Part shown: piece after piece, positions 1-8,428 of the stretch
How the letters are laid out: each line of letters opens with the position of its first letter
Position numbering within the stretch: position 1 is the first letter of the stretch
Assembly: GCF_904061905.1 (NCBI RefSeq)
Contig: NZ_CAJFCI010000024.1
Span: 1 to 48,143, forward strand
Direction of reading: 5' to 3'
Length of the DNA stretch: 48,143 nucleotides
Source: Zestomonas carbonaria
Lineage (GTDB): Bacteria; Pseudomonadota; Gammaproteobacteria; Pseudomonadales; Pseudomonadaceae
The notes under the pieces: generated by a model
Databases searched by the model: none
What the model was told of the DNA's origin: nothing
The model's input: the letters and a program-made list of their open reading frames with translations, nothing else
Translations under genes and position numbers: made by a program

Positions 1-34
1 GTCTCCCCATGTGAGAGTAGGTCATCGTCAAGCT
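1..34 (+). rRNA. rrf: 5S ribosomal RNA, 3' end (partial)
   Basis: The window opens inside a 5S rRNA. The first 33 or so bases match the well-known 3' end of pseudomonad 5S rRNA, closing with TCGTCAAGC, the strand that pairs with the 5' GCTTGACGA of the molecule. The rest of the rRNA operon lies to the left of the window. The exact 3' nucleotide is uncertain by one or two bases. Confidence 0.9.
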
Positions 35-43
35 CCTATGCCG

Positions 44-75
44 AAACCCCCGTCCTGGCAACAGGTCGGGGGTTT
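44..75 (+). terminator. rRNA operon terminator
   Basis: AAACCCCCG (44-52) pairs perfectly with CGGGGGTTT (67-75). Inside, CCTG (54-57) pairs with CAGG (62-65) across a single T-T mismatch, leaving a GCAA tetraloop. It starts about 10 bases after the 5S end, as expected for an rrn terminator. Confidence 0.9.
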
Positions 76-204
76 CTCTTTGCGCGATGGAAAACCGGGG
101 CTGCTCGTTTCCATTTCCCTGATCAGCCTTCGTGACTGTCGGCCTTGGCGAAACGCAGGTCGCACTGTGTCGGAAGCGTTGTTATTTGATCCAGGCCAGC
201 GGGC

Positions 205-630
205 TCATGCATACCTCCGCAAGGACCAGATCTTCACGGTTTCCGAGATGGCTACCAAGGCCAGGAAAATCAGGTTGTGCCCAGGCACGAAATGAGCGGC
301 GACCAGGATCAGGGAGATGGAAGGAACCAGGAAGAACAGGCGGAATGGGATCTGCGCGTAGCCAAGGTATTTCGCGTAGCGAACATCGAGCAGGAACATC
401 AGGCAGGACATGATCAGTGACAGTTGCAGCAGCCAGGATGCAACTATCACGGCGGAGCTGAAGCTGCCGTGCCGCAGCAACAGCTCGTGAGTCGATATCA
501 GGTCCTGGATGTACGGTGTCCGTCCGTGCAGCCAGCTACTGGTGCAATACCAGAGGATATGGAGCGCATCGAGCCCTCCCCAGATGAGGAGGGTGCTCTT
601 GCGCCTGGTCGATTGGGTGGCGTTATCCAT
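205..630 (-). CDS. Small multi-pass membrane protein, unknown function
   Basis: 141 residues starting MDNATQ. The ATG at 630 has an upstream GAGG (ACGAGGACA then ATG), so I prefer it to the longer in-frame ORF reaching 750. There are about four hydrophobic segments: LLIWGGLDALHILWYC, the SSAVIVASWLLQLSLIMSC region, IPFRLFFLVPSISLILVAA and LIFLALVAISE. This predicts an inner-membrane protein with a basic C-terminus (SLRRYA). I recognise no family. It points towards the rRNA operon, convergent with it, and has no operon partner in view. The codon pattern is less GC-biased than that of neighbouring genes, which could mean recent acquisition. Confidence 0.65.
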   Translation of the reverse strand: MDNATQSTRRKSTLLIWGGLDALHILWYCTSSWLHGRTPYIQDLISTHELLLRHGSFSSAVIVASWLLQLSLIMSCLMFLLDVRYAKYLGYAQIPFRLFFLVPSISLILVAAHFVPGHNLIFLALVAISETVKIWSLRRYA

Positions 631-836
631 TGTCCTCGTCCAGGTGAGTGTTTCTGGATAGTGGGCAATCTCACGGATGCCCTTCCGGCAGGTTTCACAG
701 AAATCGGGGCGGTGTTCGGCTCTGTTGCGAGCCATCGGCAACTGGCGCAAGCATGCTCCGCCCCGGAGCTGAGGGACTTGAACACGCTGCGGGTCTTGTT
801 CGCCGACAAGGCGTAGGGTGGGATGTGCGCGAAGTG

Positions 837-917
837 CTACAGACAGCCAGTAATCAGCGGCTGGTTGGGGCCGCTCTCGGGGAAACTGACCAGCACCTCC
901 ATGCTGATCCGCGGAAT
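837..917 (-). pseudogene. Possible vgrG C-terminal fragment
   Basis: Read on the minus strand, the 26 codons ending at a TAG (837-839) give IPRISMEVLVSF followed by PESGPNQPLITGCL. This closely follows the gp5/OB-fold core signature of type VI secretion VgrG proteins (IPRxGMEVLVxFLEGDPDQPLITGCLYH is the usual pattern, from memory). Upstream codons in the same frame do not obviously continue the family, and the stop falls exactly where the family would go on. I read it as a short relic. It could be chance, since the match is only about 25 residues. Confidence 0.4.
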
Positions 918-1064
918 GGCGAGTTCGATTTCCTCCTGAGCGTTATCGGCCGCCGGTTTGAAGATAACGATAATGTAAGCACAGGTGGTCGAGAGGTCGC
1001 TGTGGGAAGATTCTGAATATCCTGCGTTGACCTGCGGCAGCGGCCACTCTTGCGTCGGTCGTCT

Positions 1065-1973
1065 CTATAACGGCTCCGCCCACAGGCTTACCGCCAGGCT
1101 CTTCTGCTCGCCTGGTGCGAGGTGCAGCGTGTCGCCGAGTACGTTGGCGGTTTCGATGCACAGCATGCGCTGCCAGGCGTCGCTGGCGAATTGCGAGAGG
1201 CGCTGGGATTTGTCGATCCACGGGTTCCAGACCACGGCCGAGCGCGAGCCGCTGCTGTGCAGGTGGATGCGCCGTTGCCAGGCGGGGTCGAAAACGCTCA
1301 GGCGCTCGGGGAGGTCGAGGTAGATGCGGTCGGTTTCGGCCTCGAAGTGCAGGTCGCCGTGCTGGGTGCGTTCCTGCCAGTCTTGCAGGGTTTCGATGTA
1401 GTGGACGCCGGCGAGGCCTTCGACGCGGGCCTGGCGGATGTCGCCGACCGCGAGATAGGTATGCAGGGCCTGGCCGACGGTTACCGGCTGGTCGCCGTGG
1501 TTGTGGCTGGCGAGGCTGAGGTGCAGGCGTTCGTCGAGGTGGATGTGCAGGCGCAGGTCGACATGGTGCGGCCAGCCGGGCAGGCCGTTCTCGGGTTGCA
1601 GGAGGGCGAACTGGAGGTTGACGGCATCTTCGCGGGTGTCGATTTCCAGCAATTGCCAGTCGAGGTTGCGGACCAGGCCGTGGGCCGGCGCATCGTTGCC
1701 CTGGTAGAGCGCCTGGACGGCCTGCGGGTTGCGCTCGAGGGCGCCGAACCAGGGCCAGCACACCGGCACGCCACCGCGCACCGACTGGCCCTTGCGGAAG
1801 GCCGCCTGTTCGCTGAGCCAGATCAGCGGCGCCTCGCCATCGCGCTGGTAGCTGAGCACCTGGGCGCCCTGCTGGGCGACCAGCAGTTCGGCGCTGGCGG
1901 TGCGGACCCGCCAGCAGACCAGTTCGTCCAGCTCGACGCGTTCGACCTGGGGAGCGGGGGATGTGGTGGTCAT
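1065..1973 (-). CDS. D-hexose-6-phosphate mutarotase (aldose 1-epimerase family, YeaD type)
   Basis: 302 residues starting MTTTSPAPQ. The ATG at 1973 has GGAGG nine bases upstream. It belongs to the galactose-mutarotase-like beta-sandwich family acting on hexose 6-phosphates, interconverting alpha and beta anomers in the cytoplasm. Family signatures are GGVPVCWPWFG, the HGLVRNLDW histidine (about residue 100), the VGQALHTYLAVGDI segment and LCIETANV, which carries the general-base glutamate near the C-terminus. The length is typical. It lies downstream of pntB on the same strand after a gap of about 170 bp, so it probably has its own promoter. The exact sugar substrate is inferred from the family. 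Confidence 0.88.
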   Translation of the reverse strand: MTTTSPAPQVERVELDELVCWRVRTASAELLVAQQGAQVLSYQRDGEAPLIWLSEQAAFRKGQSVRGGVPVCWPWFGALERNPQAVQALYQGNDAPAHGLVRNLDWQLLEIDTREDAVNLQFALLQPENGLPGWPHHVDLRLHIHLDERLHLSLASHNHGDQPVTVGQALHTYLAVGDIRQARVEGLAGVHYIETLQDWQERTQHGDLHFEAETDRIYLDLPERLSVFDPAWQRRIHLHSSGSRSAVVWNPWIDKSQRLSQFASDAWQRMLCIETANVLGDTLHLAPGEQKSLAVSLWAEPL

Positions 1974-2140
1974 GGCGGGTACCTCCGGACGGCTGATGCC
2001 CCATTGGAACCCAGCTTGCGCCGCAGGCCAACCGTTGCCGTCGAAAGTAGTGGGGAAAGCAGGCCCGTAGCCCGGCGCATGGACGAACAAAAAACCCGGC
2101 GCGAGGGCCGGGGTTTTCGTGGATCGAGGTGGGCAAAGGA

Positions 2141-3592
2141 TCAGTCGACCGCCTTGACCATGTCCTCGATGACTTTCTTGGCGTCGCCGAACACCATCAT
2201 GGTCTTGTCCATGTAGAACAGTTCGTTGTCCAGGCCGGCGTAGCCGCTGGCCATGGAGCGCTTGTTGACGATGATGGTCTTGGCCTTGAAGGCTTCGAGG
2301 ATCGGCATGCCGGCGATGGGCGACTTGGGGTCGTTCTTCGCCGCCGGGTTGACCACGTCGTTGGCGCCGAGGACCAGCACCACGTCGGCCTGGCCGAACT
2401 CGGAGTTGATGTCTTCCATCTCGAACACCTGCTCGTAGGGCACTTCGGCCTCGGCGAGCAGGACGTTCATGTGGCCCGGCATGCGGCCGGCCACCGGGTG
2501 GATCGCGTACTTCACGTTGACGCCACGGTGGGTCAGCTTCTCGGACAGTTCCATCAACGCGTGCTGGGCGCGGGCCACCGCCAGGCCGTAGCCGGGGACG
2601 ATGATCACGCTGTCGGCGTTGGTCAGCAGGAAGGCGGCGTCGTCGGACGAGCCGGACTTCACCGGACGCTGTTCTTTGCTGCCCGCGGCGGGGCCCGCGT
2701 CGGTGTCGCCACCGAAACCGCCGAGGATGACGTTGAAGAACGAGCGGTTCATCGCCTTGCACATGATGTAGGAGAGGATCGCGCCGCTCGAACCGACCAG
2801 CGAACCGGCGATGATCAGCATCGAGTTGTTCAGCGAGAAGCCGATACCGGCCGCCGCCCAGCCCGAGTAGCTGTTGAGCATCGATACCACCACCGGCATG
2901 TCGGCGCCGCCGATCGGGATGATGATCAGCACGCCAATCACGAAGGCCAGCGCCACCAGGATGGCGAAGGCAGTGATGTTGCCGGTGAAGGTGAAGTACA
3001 GGCCGAGCGCGATGATGGCCAGGCCGACCAGCAGGTTCAGCTTGTGCTGGCCGGCGAACTGCACCGGGGCACCCTGGAACAGGCGGAACTTGTACTTGCC
3101 GGACAGCTTGCCGAAGGCGATCACCGAACCGGAGAAGGTGATGGCGCCGATGGCCGCGCCGAGGAACAGCTCCAGGCGGTTACCGGCCGGGATGGCGTCG
3201 CCCATGCTGGCGACGATGCCCAGCGATTGCGGCTCGACCACGGCGGCGATGGCGATGAATACCGCGGCCAGGCCGATCATGCTGTGCATGAAGGCGACCA
3301 GCTCGGGCATCTTGGTCATCTCGACGCGCTTGGCCATGATCGAACCGGCGGTGCCGCCGATCAGCAGGCCGACCAGTACATAGGCCAGGCCGCCGGCGGC
3401 GCTGCCGCCTTCGCCGAGCTGCGCGGCCAGCTTGAACACCAGGAACACGGTGGTGACCACGGCGATGGCCATGCCGACCATGCCGAAGACGTTGCCGCGA
3501 CGCGACGAGGTCGGGTGCGACAGGCCCTTGAGTGCCTGGATGAAGCACACCGAGGCGACCAGGTAGAGAAGGGTGATCAGGTTCATGCTCAT
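2141..3592 (-). CDS. pntB: NAD(P) transhydrogenase subunit beta
   Basis: 483 residues starting MSMNLITLLYLVAS. This is the beta subunit of the proton-translocating membrane transhydrogenase, which moves hydride from NADH to NADP+ using the proton gradient. The first 280 or so residues carry many transmembrane helices. The C-terminal soluble NADP(H)-binding domain has the GYGLAVARAQ dinucleotide motif, IHPVAGRMPGHMNVLLAEA, and VVLVLGANDVVNPAA with NKRSMASGYAG near the end. It starts two bases after the pntAB stop codon, so translation is coupled in the pntAA-pntAB-pntB operon. A second in-frame ATG lies at codon 3. Confidence 0.97.
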   Translation of the reverse strand: MSMNLITLLYLVASVCFIQALKGLSHPTSSRRGNVFGMVGMAIAVVTTVFLVFKLAAQLGEGGSAAGGLAYVLVGLLIGGTAGSIMAKRVEMTKMPELVAFMHSMIGLAAVFIAIAAVVEPQSLGIVASMGDAIPAGNRLELFLGAAIGAITFSGSVIAFGKLSGKYKFRLFQGAPVQFAGQHKLNLLVGLAIIALGLYFTFTGNITAFAILVALAFVIGVLIIIPIGGADMPVVVSMLNSYSGWAAAGIGFSLNNSMLIIAGSLVGSSGAILSYIMCKAMNRSFFNVILGGFGGDTDAGPAAGSKEQRPVKSGSSDDAAFLLTNADSVIIVPGYGLAVARAQHALMELSEKLTHRGVNVKYAIHPVAGRMPGHMNVLLAEAEVPYEQVFEMEDINSEFGQADVVLVLGANDVVNPAAKNDPKSPIAGMPILEAFKAKTIIVNKRSMASGYAGLDNELFYMDKTMMVFGDAKKVIEDMVKAVD

Positions 3593-3594
3593 GG

Positions 3595-3915
3595 TCAGTG
3601 CTTCTCCGCCGGCGCTTTGGGCGCTTTCTTCTTGAACATTTCCAGCATGCGGCGGGTGACCAGGAAGCCACCGAACACGTTGACCGCGGCCAGGGCCACG
3701 GCCAGGGTGCCCATCGCCTTGCCCAGAGGGGTGACGGTGAGGGCGGCGGCCAGCATGGCGCCGACGATCACGATCGCCGAGATGGCGTTGGTCACCGCCA
3801 TCAGCGGGGTGTGCAGGGCCGGGGTGACGTTCCAGACCACGTGGTAGCCGACGTAGATGGCCAGCACGAAGATGATCAGGTTGTAGATACCGTGGGAGAT
3901 CAGCATGTCTTCCAT
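3595..3915 (-). CDS. pntAB: NAD(P) transhydrogenase subunit alpha, part 2 (membrane)
   Basis: 106 residues, [12 protein letters not shown], three or four hydrophobic helices, ending [12 protein letters not shown]. It is the membrane part of the alpha subunit, encoded separately in pseudomonads, whereas in E. coli it is fused to the NAD-binding part. AAGGAG sits seven bases before the ATG at 3915. It lies 14 bases downstream of pntAA and two bases upstream of pntB. Together with PntB it forms the proton channel. Confidence 0.95.
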   Translation of the reverse strand: MEDMLISHGIYNLIIFVLAIYVGYHVVWNVTPALHTPLMAVTNAISAIVIVGAMLAAALTVTPLGKAMGTLAVALAAVNVFGGFLVTRRMLEMFKKKAPKAPAEKH

Positions 3916-3929
3916 TGTCTGGCTCCTTC

Positions 3930-5051
3930 TTATCCGTTCTTGCGCACGACCTGGCCGTCGCGGCACATCAGGCACGCGGCGACGATGTCGTCTTCGAGGT
4001 TGAGCTGGAACTGGCCGTCCTTGTCGATGACCAGCTTGAGGAAGTCGAGCAGGTTGCGCGCGTACAGGGCCGAGGCGTCGGCCGGTACCATCGCCGCCAG
4101 GTTGGTGTGACCGACGATGGTCACGCCGTGCTTGATCACCACCTGGTCGGCTTCGGTCAGCGGGCAGTTGCCGCCCTGGGCAGCGGCCAGGTCGATGACC
4201 ACCGAGCCCGGCTTCATCTCCTGCACGGTGGCTTCCTGCAGCAGCACCGGCGCCTTGCGGCCCGGGATCAGCGCGGTGGTGATGACGATGTCGGCCTGCT
4301 TGGCGCGCTCGTGCACGGCCTGGGCCTGACGGGCCATCCAGCTCGCCGGCATCGGCCGGGCGTAGCCGCCGACACCTTCGGCGCACTCGCGCTCTTCGTC
4401 GGTCTCGTAGGGGACGTCGACGAACTTGGCGCCGAGCGACTCGATCTGCTCCTTCACCGCCGGACGCACGTCCGAGGCCTCGATCACCGCACCCAGGCGC
4501 TTGGCCGTGGCAATGGCCTGCAGGCCGGCGACACCGGCACCGAGGATCAGCACGCGGGCGGCCTTCACGGTGCCGGCGGCGGTCATCAGCATGGGCATGA
4601 AGCGCGGGTAGTGGTTGGCGGCGAGCATCACGGCCTTGTAGCCGGCGATGTTGGCCTGCGAGGACAGCACGTCGAGGCTCTGCGCGCGCGAGGTGCGCGG
4701 CGCCGCTTCGAGGGCGAAGGCGGTGATGCCGCGCTCGGCCATCTTGGCGATGGTCTCGTCGTTGAACGGGTTGAGCATGCCGACCAGCACGGCGCCGGAC
4801 TTGAACTGGGCCAGCTCGGCATCGTTGGGAGCGACGACCTTGAGCACCAGGTCGGCGCCGAAGGCATCTGTGGCAGTACCGATACTGGCACCAACGGCCT
4901 CATAGGCACTGTCCGGAACGCTGGCGTTGACGCCGGCACCGCTCTGGACGGTGACCTGATGGCCTTGGCCGATCAGCTTCTTGATGGTCTCCGGGGTCGC
5001 GGCTACCCGCGTTTCCCCGGCTGCGGTCTCGAGGGGGACACCAATGTGCAC
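3930..5051 (-). CDS. pntAA: NAD(P) transhydrogenase subunit alpha, part 1 (NAD-binding)
   Basis: 373 residues. The start is GTG ([20 protein letters not shown]), with AGGAG eight bases upstream. It is the soluble NAD(H)-binding subunit of the transhydrogenase and belongs to the alanine dehydrogenase/PNT family. The N-terminal AlaDh_PNT domain is followed by a Rossmann core, [20 protein letters not shown] with ASDVRP, and the RQAQ-loop region ([20 protein letters not shown]), then [11 protein letters not shown]. First gene of the pnt operon; the AT-richer sequence upstream (5052-5629) must hold its promoter. Confidence 0.96.
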   Translation of the reverse strand: MHIGVPLETAAGETRVAATPETIKKLIGQGHQVTVQSGAGVNASVPDSAYEAVGASIGTATDAFGADLVLKVVAPNDAELAQFKSGAVLVGMLNPFNDETIAKMAERGITAFALEAAPRTSRAQSLDVLSSQANIAGYKAVMLAANHYPRFMPMLMTAAGTVKAARVLILGAGVAGLQAIATAKRLGAVIEASDVRPAVKEQIESLGAKFVDVPYETDEERECAEGVGGYARPMPASWMARQAQAVHERAKQADIVITTALIPGRKAPVLLQEATVQEMKPGSVVIDLAAAQGGNCPLTEADQVVIKHGVTIVGHTNLAAMVPADASALYARNLLDFLKLVIDKDGQFQLNLEDDIVAACLMCRDGQVVRKNG

Positions 5052-5629
5052 GTGAAAATCTCCTGCGTGATCGTTTTTTTATTGACCGGTGCACTGCGTT
5101 GGCGCTCCGGGGGTGGATCATCACAACCCGCAAAGCGGGTATGAAACCGGCGGGGCGCGGCATTTTGCAGGTGATCGGCGAGGCCTTCAAGACGTTTGAA
5201 GGCCGACCTGGCAGTTACTACAAGTCACCAGCCGACTGGCGATTCTCCGCGGCAGGGCGCAAAGCCGCGTGGAGTCGGGCAGGCGGCGTGGTTGCTGGCT
5301 GGGTGGGAGTCTGGCGCGATACCGTTGCTGAATATCCGTTTATCAGGTCAGGCTGCTTGTGGAAAACGCCGCTCGAGTGTTTTTCGATATATCCCAACAT
5401 ATTGTTTTGTATAGGTTTTTATGTCTTGAAGAGTGATTTTAAGGGCATGGATTCTGTAGCTCCTAACTTCCTGACTACAGGGTCAATAAATGTGCTCCAG
5501 GGTGCGCCTGGCCTGGGTTGTGGCCCTTCCCGCCAACGTGACTGGCACATTTGCCCGGACTTTTGGCGGGAATGATGGAACCTCTGCCGCCCAGCGGCGA
5601 ATGGTCGCAGGGCGGCGGATGGACGGCGT
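5052..5629. other. Intergenic region upstream of pntAA
   Basis: About 580 bp without a convincing gene. The right part (about 5370-5480) is notably AT-rich against its surroundings (for example TATTGTTTTGTATAGG), suggesting promoter DNA for pntAA reading left. The short ORFs here have no RBS and no recognisable product. Confidence 0.5.
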
Positions 5630-6997
5630 TCAACGCACGCCGGTACTGCGCAGGGCAGCCGGAGTGTAGTCGGTGGCGCTGGCCTTGAAGCCGTATTCGA
5701 TGCCACGGTTCTCCTCGTTGTTCAGGCCGAGCACGATGTAGCGGCCGGCGATCAGGTCGTAGAGCGCTTCCACAGCATAGATCGACGCCTGCTGCTGGTA
5801 CTCCTGCACGGCGTGCCCCTCGCCGACCCGCCACAGTTGGCCGCGGCCGTCGTAGTGGTCGGCCAGGGCGGCCTGCCAGCTATCCTCGTCGAAGTACAGG
5901 TCGCGCTTGGCGTAGATGTGCCGCTCGCCGGACTTCAGGGTGGCGACCACGTGCCAGACGCGGTGCAGCTCGTAGCGGGTGAGGTCCTGATTGATGTGGC
6001 CGGGCTTGATGATGTCGGCGTACTTGAGCTGGGTCGATAGCAGGCGGTAGCTGTTGTAGGGGATGTACATCTCCTTCTTGCCTTCCAGCTTCCAGTCGTA
6101 GCGGTCCGGCGCGCCGTTGAACAGGTCGAAGTTGTCCGAGGTGCGCAGGCCGTCGGCGGCGGTGCCGGGGCCGTCGTAGGCGACCTGTGGCGCACGCCGC
6201 ACCCGGCGTTGGCCGGCGTTGTAGAGCCAGGCCATGCGCGGCTCCTTGACCTGGTCGAGGGTCTCGTGGACCAGCAGCACGTTGCCGGCCAGGCGCGCTG
6301 GCGAGAGCACTTCCTGCTTGAAGTAGAGGAGGATGTTGGCGCCCTTCTGCGGGTCCAGGTCGGGCATGTCGGCGGGGAAGGCGATCTGGTCTTCGAAGCG
6401 CACCACGCTGAACGAGCCGTTCACCTGCGGGGTGGCCTGGATGATCCGGCGCTTGGTGTTGCCGCCGCGATAGCGGGTGATGTGGTTCCACACCACTTCG
6501 ACGCCGCTTTTCGGGATCGGGAAGGCGTAGTGGTGGGTGTCGGAGAAGTTGCTCAGGCCGTTGCCCCCGTCGATCGACTGGGTCTGTACCGCGCTGCGCT
6601 TGGCGATCTCGTAGATCCGTGGCGGTACGGCGGCTGTGCGGTGGGTCTTGTACACCGGGAGCTTGTAGGTGCTGCCGTAGCGCTTGAACATCGCCAGTTG
6701 GCCGGGCGAGAGCTTGTCCTTGTACTGTTCGGCGTTCTGCGCGGTGATGGTGAATTCGGGCTGCTCGTCGGCGAACGGATTGCCGAGGAAGCCGTTGCTG
6801 ACCGGCGCGGCGTTGGTCGGCAGGCCGCCGGTCCACTCGGGGATGGTGCCGTCGGCGTTGCCTTCCTTCTGCGCGCCGAGCGGGGTGAGGGTGGTGCCGA
6901 GCTGGGCGGCCTCCTGTTGGGAAACGGCCGCCATCACGCTGCTGGCCAGCAGCGACAGTGCCAGGAAACTGCAAGGCAGAAAACGGGAACGGTTCAT
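5630..6997 (-). CDS. DUF1329 family secreted/outer-membrane-associated protein
   Basis: 455 residues starting MNRSRFLPCSFLALSLLASS. A classical signal peptide ends near VMAAVSQ, so it is exported. The mature protein begins with the DUF1329 hallmark, TTLTPLGAQKEGN, then GTIPEWTGGLP. Other family features are FADEQPEFTITAQNAEQYKDKL, a central region rich in Tyr and Trp, and LQIP-like repeats such as MYIPYNSYRL. Members are thought to resemble the LolA/LolB lipoprotein-carrier fold and often accompany DUF1302 proteins and RND exporters, none of which is present here. It stands alone between pnt and gcd. The biochemical function is unknown. Confidence 0.9.
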   Translation of the reverse strand: MNRSRFLPCSFLALSLLASSVMAAVSQQEAAQLGTTLTPLGAQKEGNADGTIPEWTGGLPTNAAPVSNGFLGNPFADEQPEFTITAQNAEQYKDKLSPGQLAMFKRYGSTYKLPVYKTHRTAAVPPRIYEIAKRSAVQTQSIDGGNGLSNFSDTHHYAFPIPKSGVEVVWNHITRYRGGNTKRRIIQATPQVNGSFSVVRFEDQIAFPADMPDLDPQKGANILLYFKQEVLSPARLAGNVLLVHETLDQVKEPRMAWLYNAGQRRVRRAPQVAYDGPGTAADGLRTSDNFDLFNGAPDRYDWKLEGKKEMYIPYNSYRLLSTQLKYADIIKPGHINQDLTRYELHRVWHVVATLKSGERHIYAKRDLYFDEDSWQAALADHYDGRGQLWRVGEGHAVQEYQQQASIYAVEALYDLIAGRYIVLGLNNEENRGIEYGFKASATDYTPAALRSTGVR

Positions 6998-7142
6998 GGT
7001 GCGAGACCTTGTGCTGTTGTCGTGTTCAGAAGTACACGCCGCAGCGGGCGCCGCAGACTGCCGGACAGGTCGCCCCGTGAGCCCGGGGGCTCGGGCTGGC
7101 GGTGTTGATGGTGCTGGTACTCCCATCGGGCCACGGCCAGGT

Positions 7143-7184
7143 TCTGTACGAACAGGGCCTGCGCTCGGCGACTTTTCGTACAGA
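7143..7184. promoter_or_regulatory. Inverted repeat upstream of the DUF1329 gene
   Basis: TCTGTACG (7143-7150) and CGTACAGA (7177-7184) are a perfect 8-base inverted repeat with 26 bases between, in the 284-bp gap between gcdR and the DUF1329 gene, about 145-190 bp upstream of the latter's start. It could be an operator or a looped RNA. No regulator is assigned. Confidence 0.35.
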
Positions 7185-7281
7185 CGCCTACTGGCGCTCG
7201 GCCTTCATCCAGTGTGGACCGGAACCTCCGTCCCGATAGGGCGGCCCGACATCTGGTCGCATTTCGACCGGGAGCAGGCTC

Positions 7282-8187
7282 TTATCCGGTCCGTTCCTCA
7301 CGGTACTGGCGGGCGGCTTCCAGCAGCCAGTCGCGGAAGGCGCGCAGGGCCGCCGACTCCACCTTGCGCTCGGGGATCATCAGGTAATAGGCGCGGTCGC
7401 TCACGCAACCGTGCGGCAGGGCCACCACCAGGCGGCCATCGGCCAGTTCACGCTCGATCAGGAACGGCGGGATCAGGGCGATGCCCATCTCGTGGCTGGC
7501 CGCCTGGGCGAGCATGGAGAACAGCTCGTAGCGCGGCCCGGTCATGTCGTGGGCGACGTTCATACCGAGCGAGGCGAACCACTGCCGCCAGGCGTAGGGG
7601 CGGGTGGTCTGTTGCAGCAGCGGCAGGCTGGCGATGGTCGCCGCGTCGAGATGCGGGCGGCCGGCGAGCAGCGCCGGGCTGCACACCGGCTGCGAGTTTT
7701 CCTTCATCAGGAAGTGCGACTCGGTGCCCGACCAGTCGGCGTCGCCGAAGTAGATCGCCGCGTCGAACTCGGTGTCGGCGAACAGGAAGGGCCGGGTGCG
7801 GTTGGTGAGGTTGACGGTGACTTCCGGATGCAGGCGCTGGAACTCCTTGAGACGCGGCAGCAGCCACTGGGTGCCGAAGGTCGGCACCACCGCCAGCTCC
7901 AGGCGGCCGCTGCCGTGCTGGCCGATCACCGACAGGGTGTCGCGCTCCACCGCGTCGAGCTGCGCGGCGACCCGCCGGGCGTAGGACAGCCCCGCCTCGG
8001 TGAGCTTGACCCCGCGCCGCGAGCGGCGGAACAGCTCGATGCCGAGGAACGCCTCGAGCCCGGCGATCTGCCGACACACCGCGCTCTGGGTCAGCGCCAG
8101 TTCCTCGGCGGCCTTGGTGAAGCTCTGGTGGCGGGCGGCCGACTCGAAGGCGACGAGCGCGGCGGTGCTGGGAATCTTGCGGCGCAT
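7282..8187 (-). CDS. gcdR: LysR-family regulator of glutarate catabolism
   Basis: 301 residues, MRRKIPSTAALVAFESAARHQ. The N-terminal winged helix-turn-helix (FTKAAEELALTQSAVCRQI) is of the GcvA/AmpR LysR subgroup, followed by the LysR substrate domain (about 90-295). It is transcribed divergently from gcdH, the standard arrangement for GcdR, which activates gcdHG in response to glutarate in pseudomonads. Operator-like symmetry occurs in the shared intergenic region (8252-8269). The RBS is weak. The functional name rests on gene context more than on sequence alone. Confidence 0.85.
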   Translation of the reverse strand: MRRKIPSTAALVAFESAARHQSFTKAAEELALTQSAVCRQIAGLEAFLGIELFRRSRRGVKLTEAGLSYARRVAAQLDAVERDTLSVIGQHGSGRLELAVVPTFGTQWLLPRLKEFQRLHPEVTVNLTNRTRPFLFADTEFDAAIYFGDADWSGTESHFLMKENSQPVCSPALLAGRPHLDAATIASLPLLQQTTRPYAWRQWFASLGMNVAHDMTGPRYELFSMLAQAASHEMGIALIPPFLIERELADGRLVVALPHGCVSDRAYYLMIPERKVESAALRAFRDWLLEAARQYREERTG

Positions 8188-8251
8188 CTATGCAACGCTC
8201 TCACTCTGAAAAGGGATAAGTGCCGTGCAAAGCTATCTCGGAGTGAGTAAA

Positions 8252-8269
8252 TCGCACAATAGCGTGCGA
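8252..8269. promoter_or_regulatory. Candidate GcdR operator
   Basis: TCGCAC-N6-GTGCGA is a perfect dyad centred about 75 bp upstream of the gcdR start and about 170 bp upstream of gcdH. LysR regulators bind interrupted dyads in divergent promoters, so this is the best operator candidate here. Confidence 0.5.
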
Positions 8270-8373
8270 AATCCTCGTTTGCCTGGCCACCCGTGCGGGC
8301 CTAGGATCAATGCACTTGGTATCGCTGTGGAGCCAGGGGAATGCCCTGGTCCTTGCAGGCGATGCTTCGGATC

Positions 8374-8387
8374 GCCAGCAAGCTGGC
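8374..8387. repeat. REP-like hairpin upstream of gcdH
   Basis: GCCAGC-AA-GCTGGC followed by TCCTACA matches the common Pseudomonas REP style (GCCAGCAAGCTGGCTCCTAC). A single half-element about 40 bp before the gcdH start. Confidence 0.55.
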
Positions 8388-8428
8388 TCCTACACCCACG
8401 ACACCCATATCACCCGAGGATTCCGCAC

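Noticed and set aside
631..750. N-terminal extension of the membrane protein at 205 (start at 750)
   Set aside because: The extension is not membrane-like, and a good RBS precedes the ATG at 630.
2129..3847. Long open frame antisense to pntB/pntAB
   Set aside because: His/Gly/Asp-rich shadow typical of GC-rich antisense; pntB is certain.
7143..7184. Las/Rhl-type quorum-sensing box
   Set aside because: The spacing and sequence do not match the CT-N12-AG pattern with conserved flanks.
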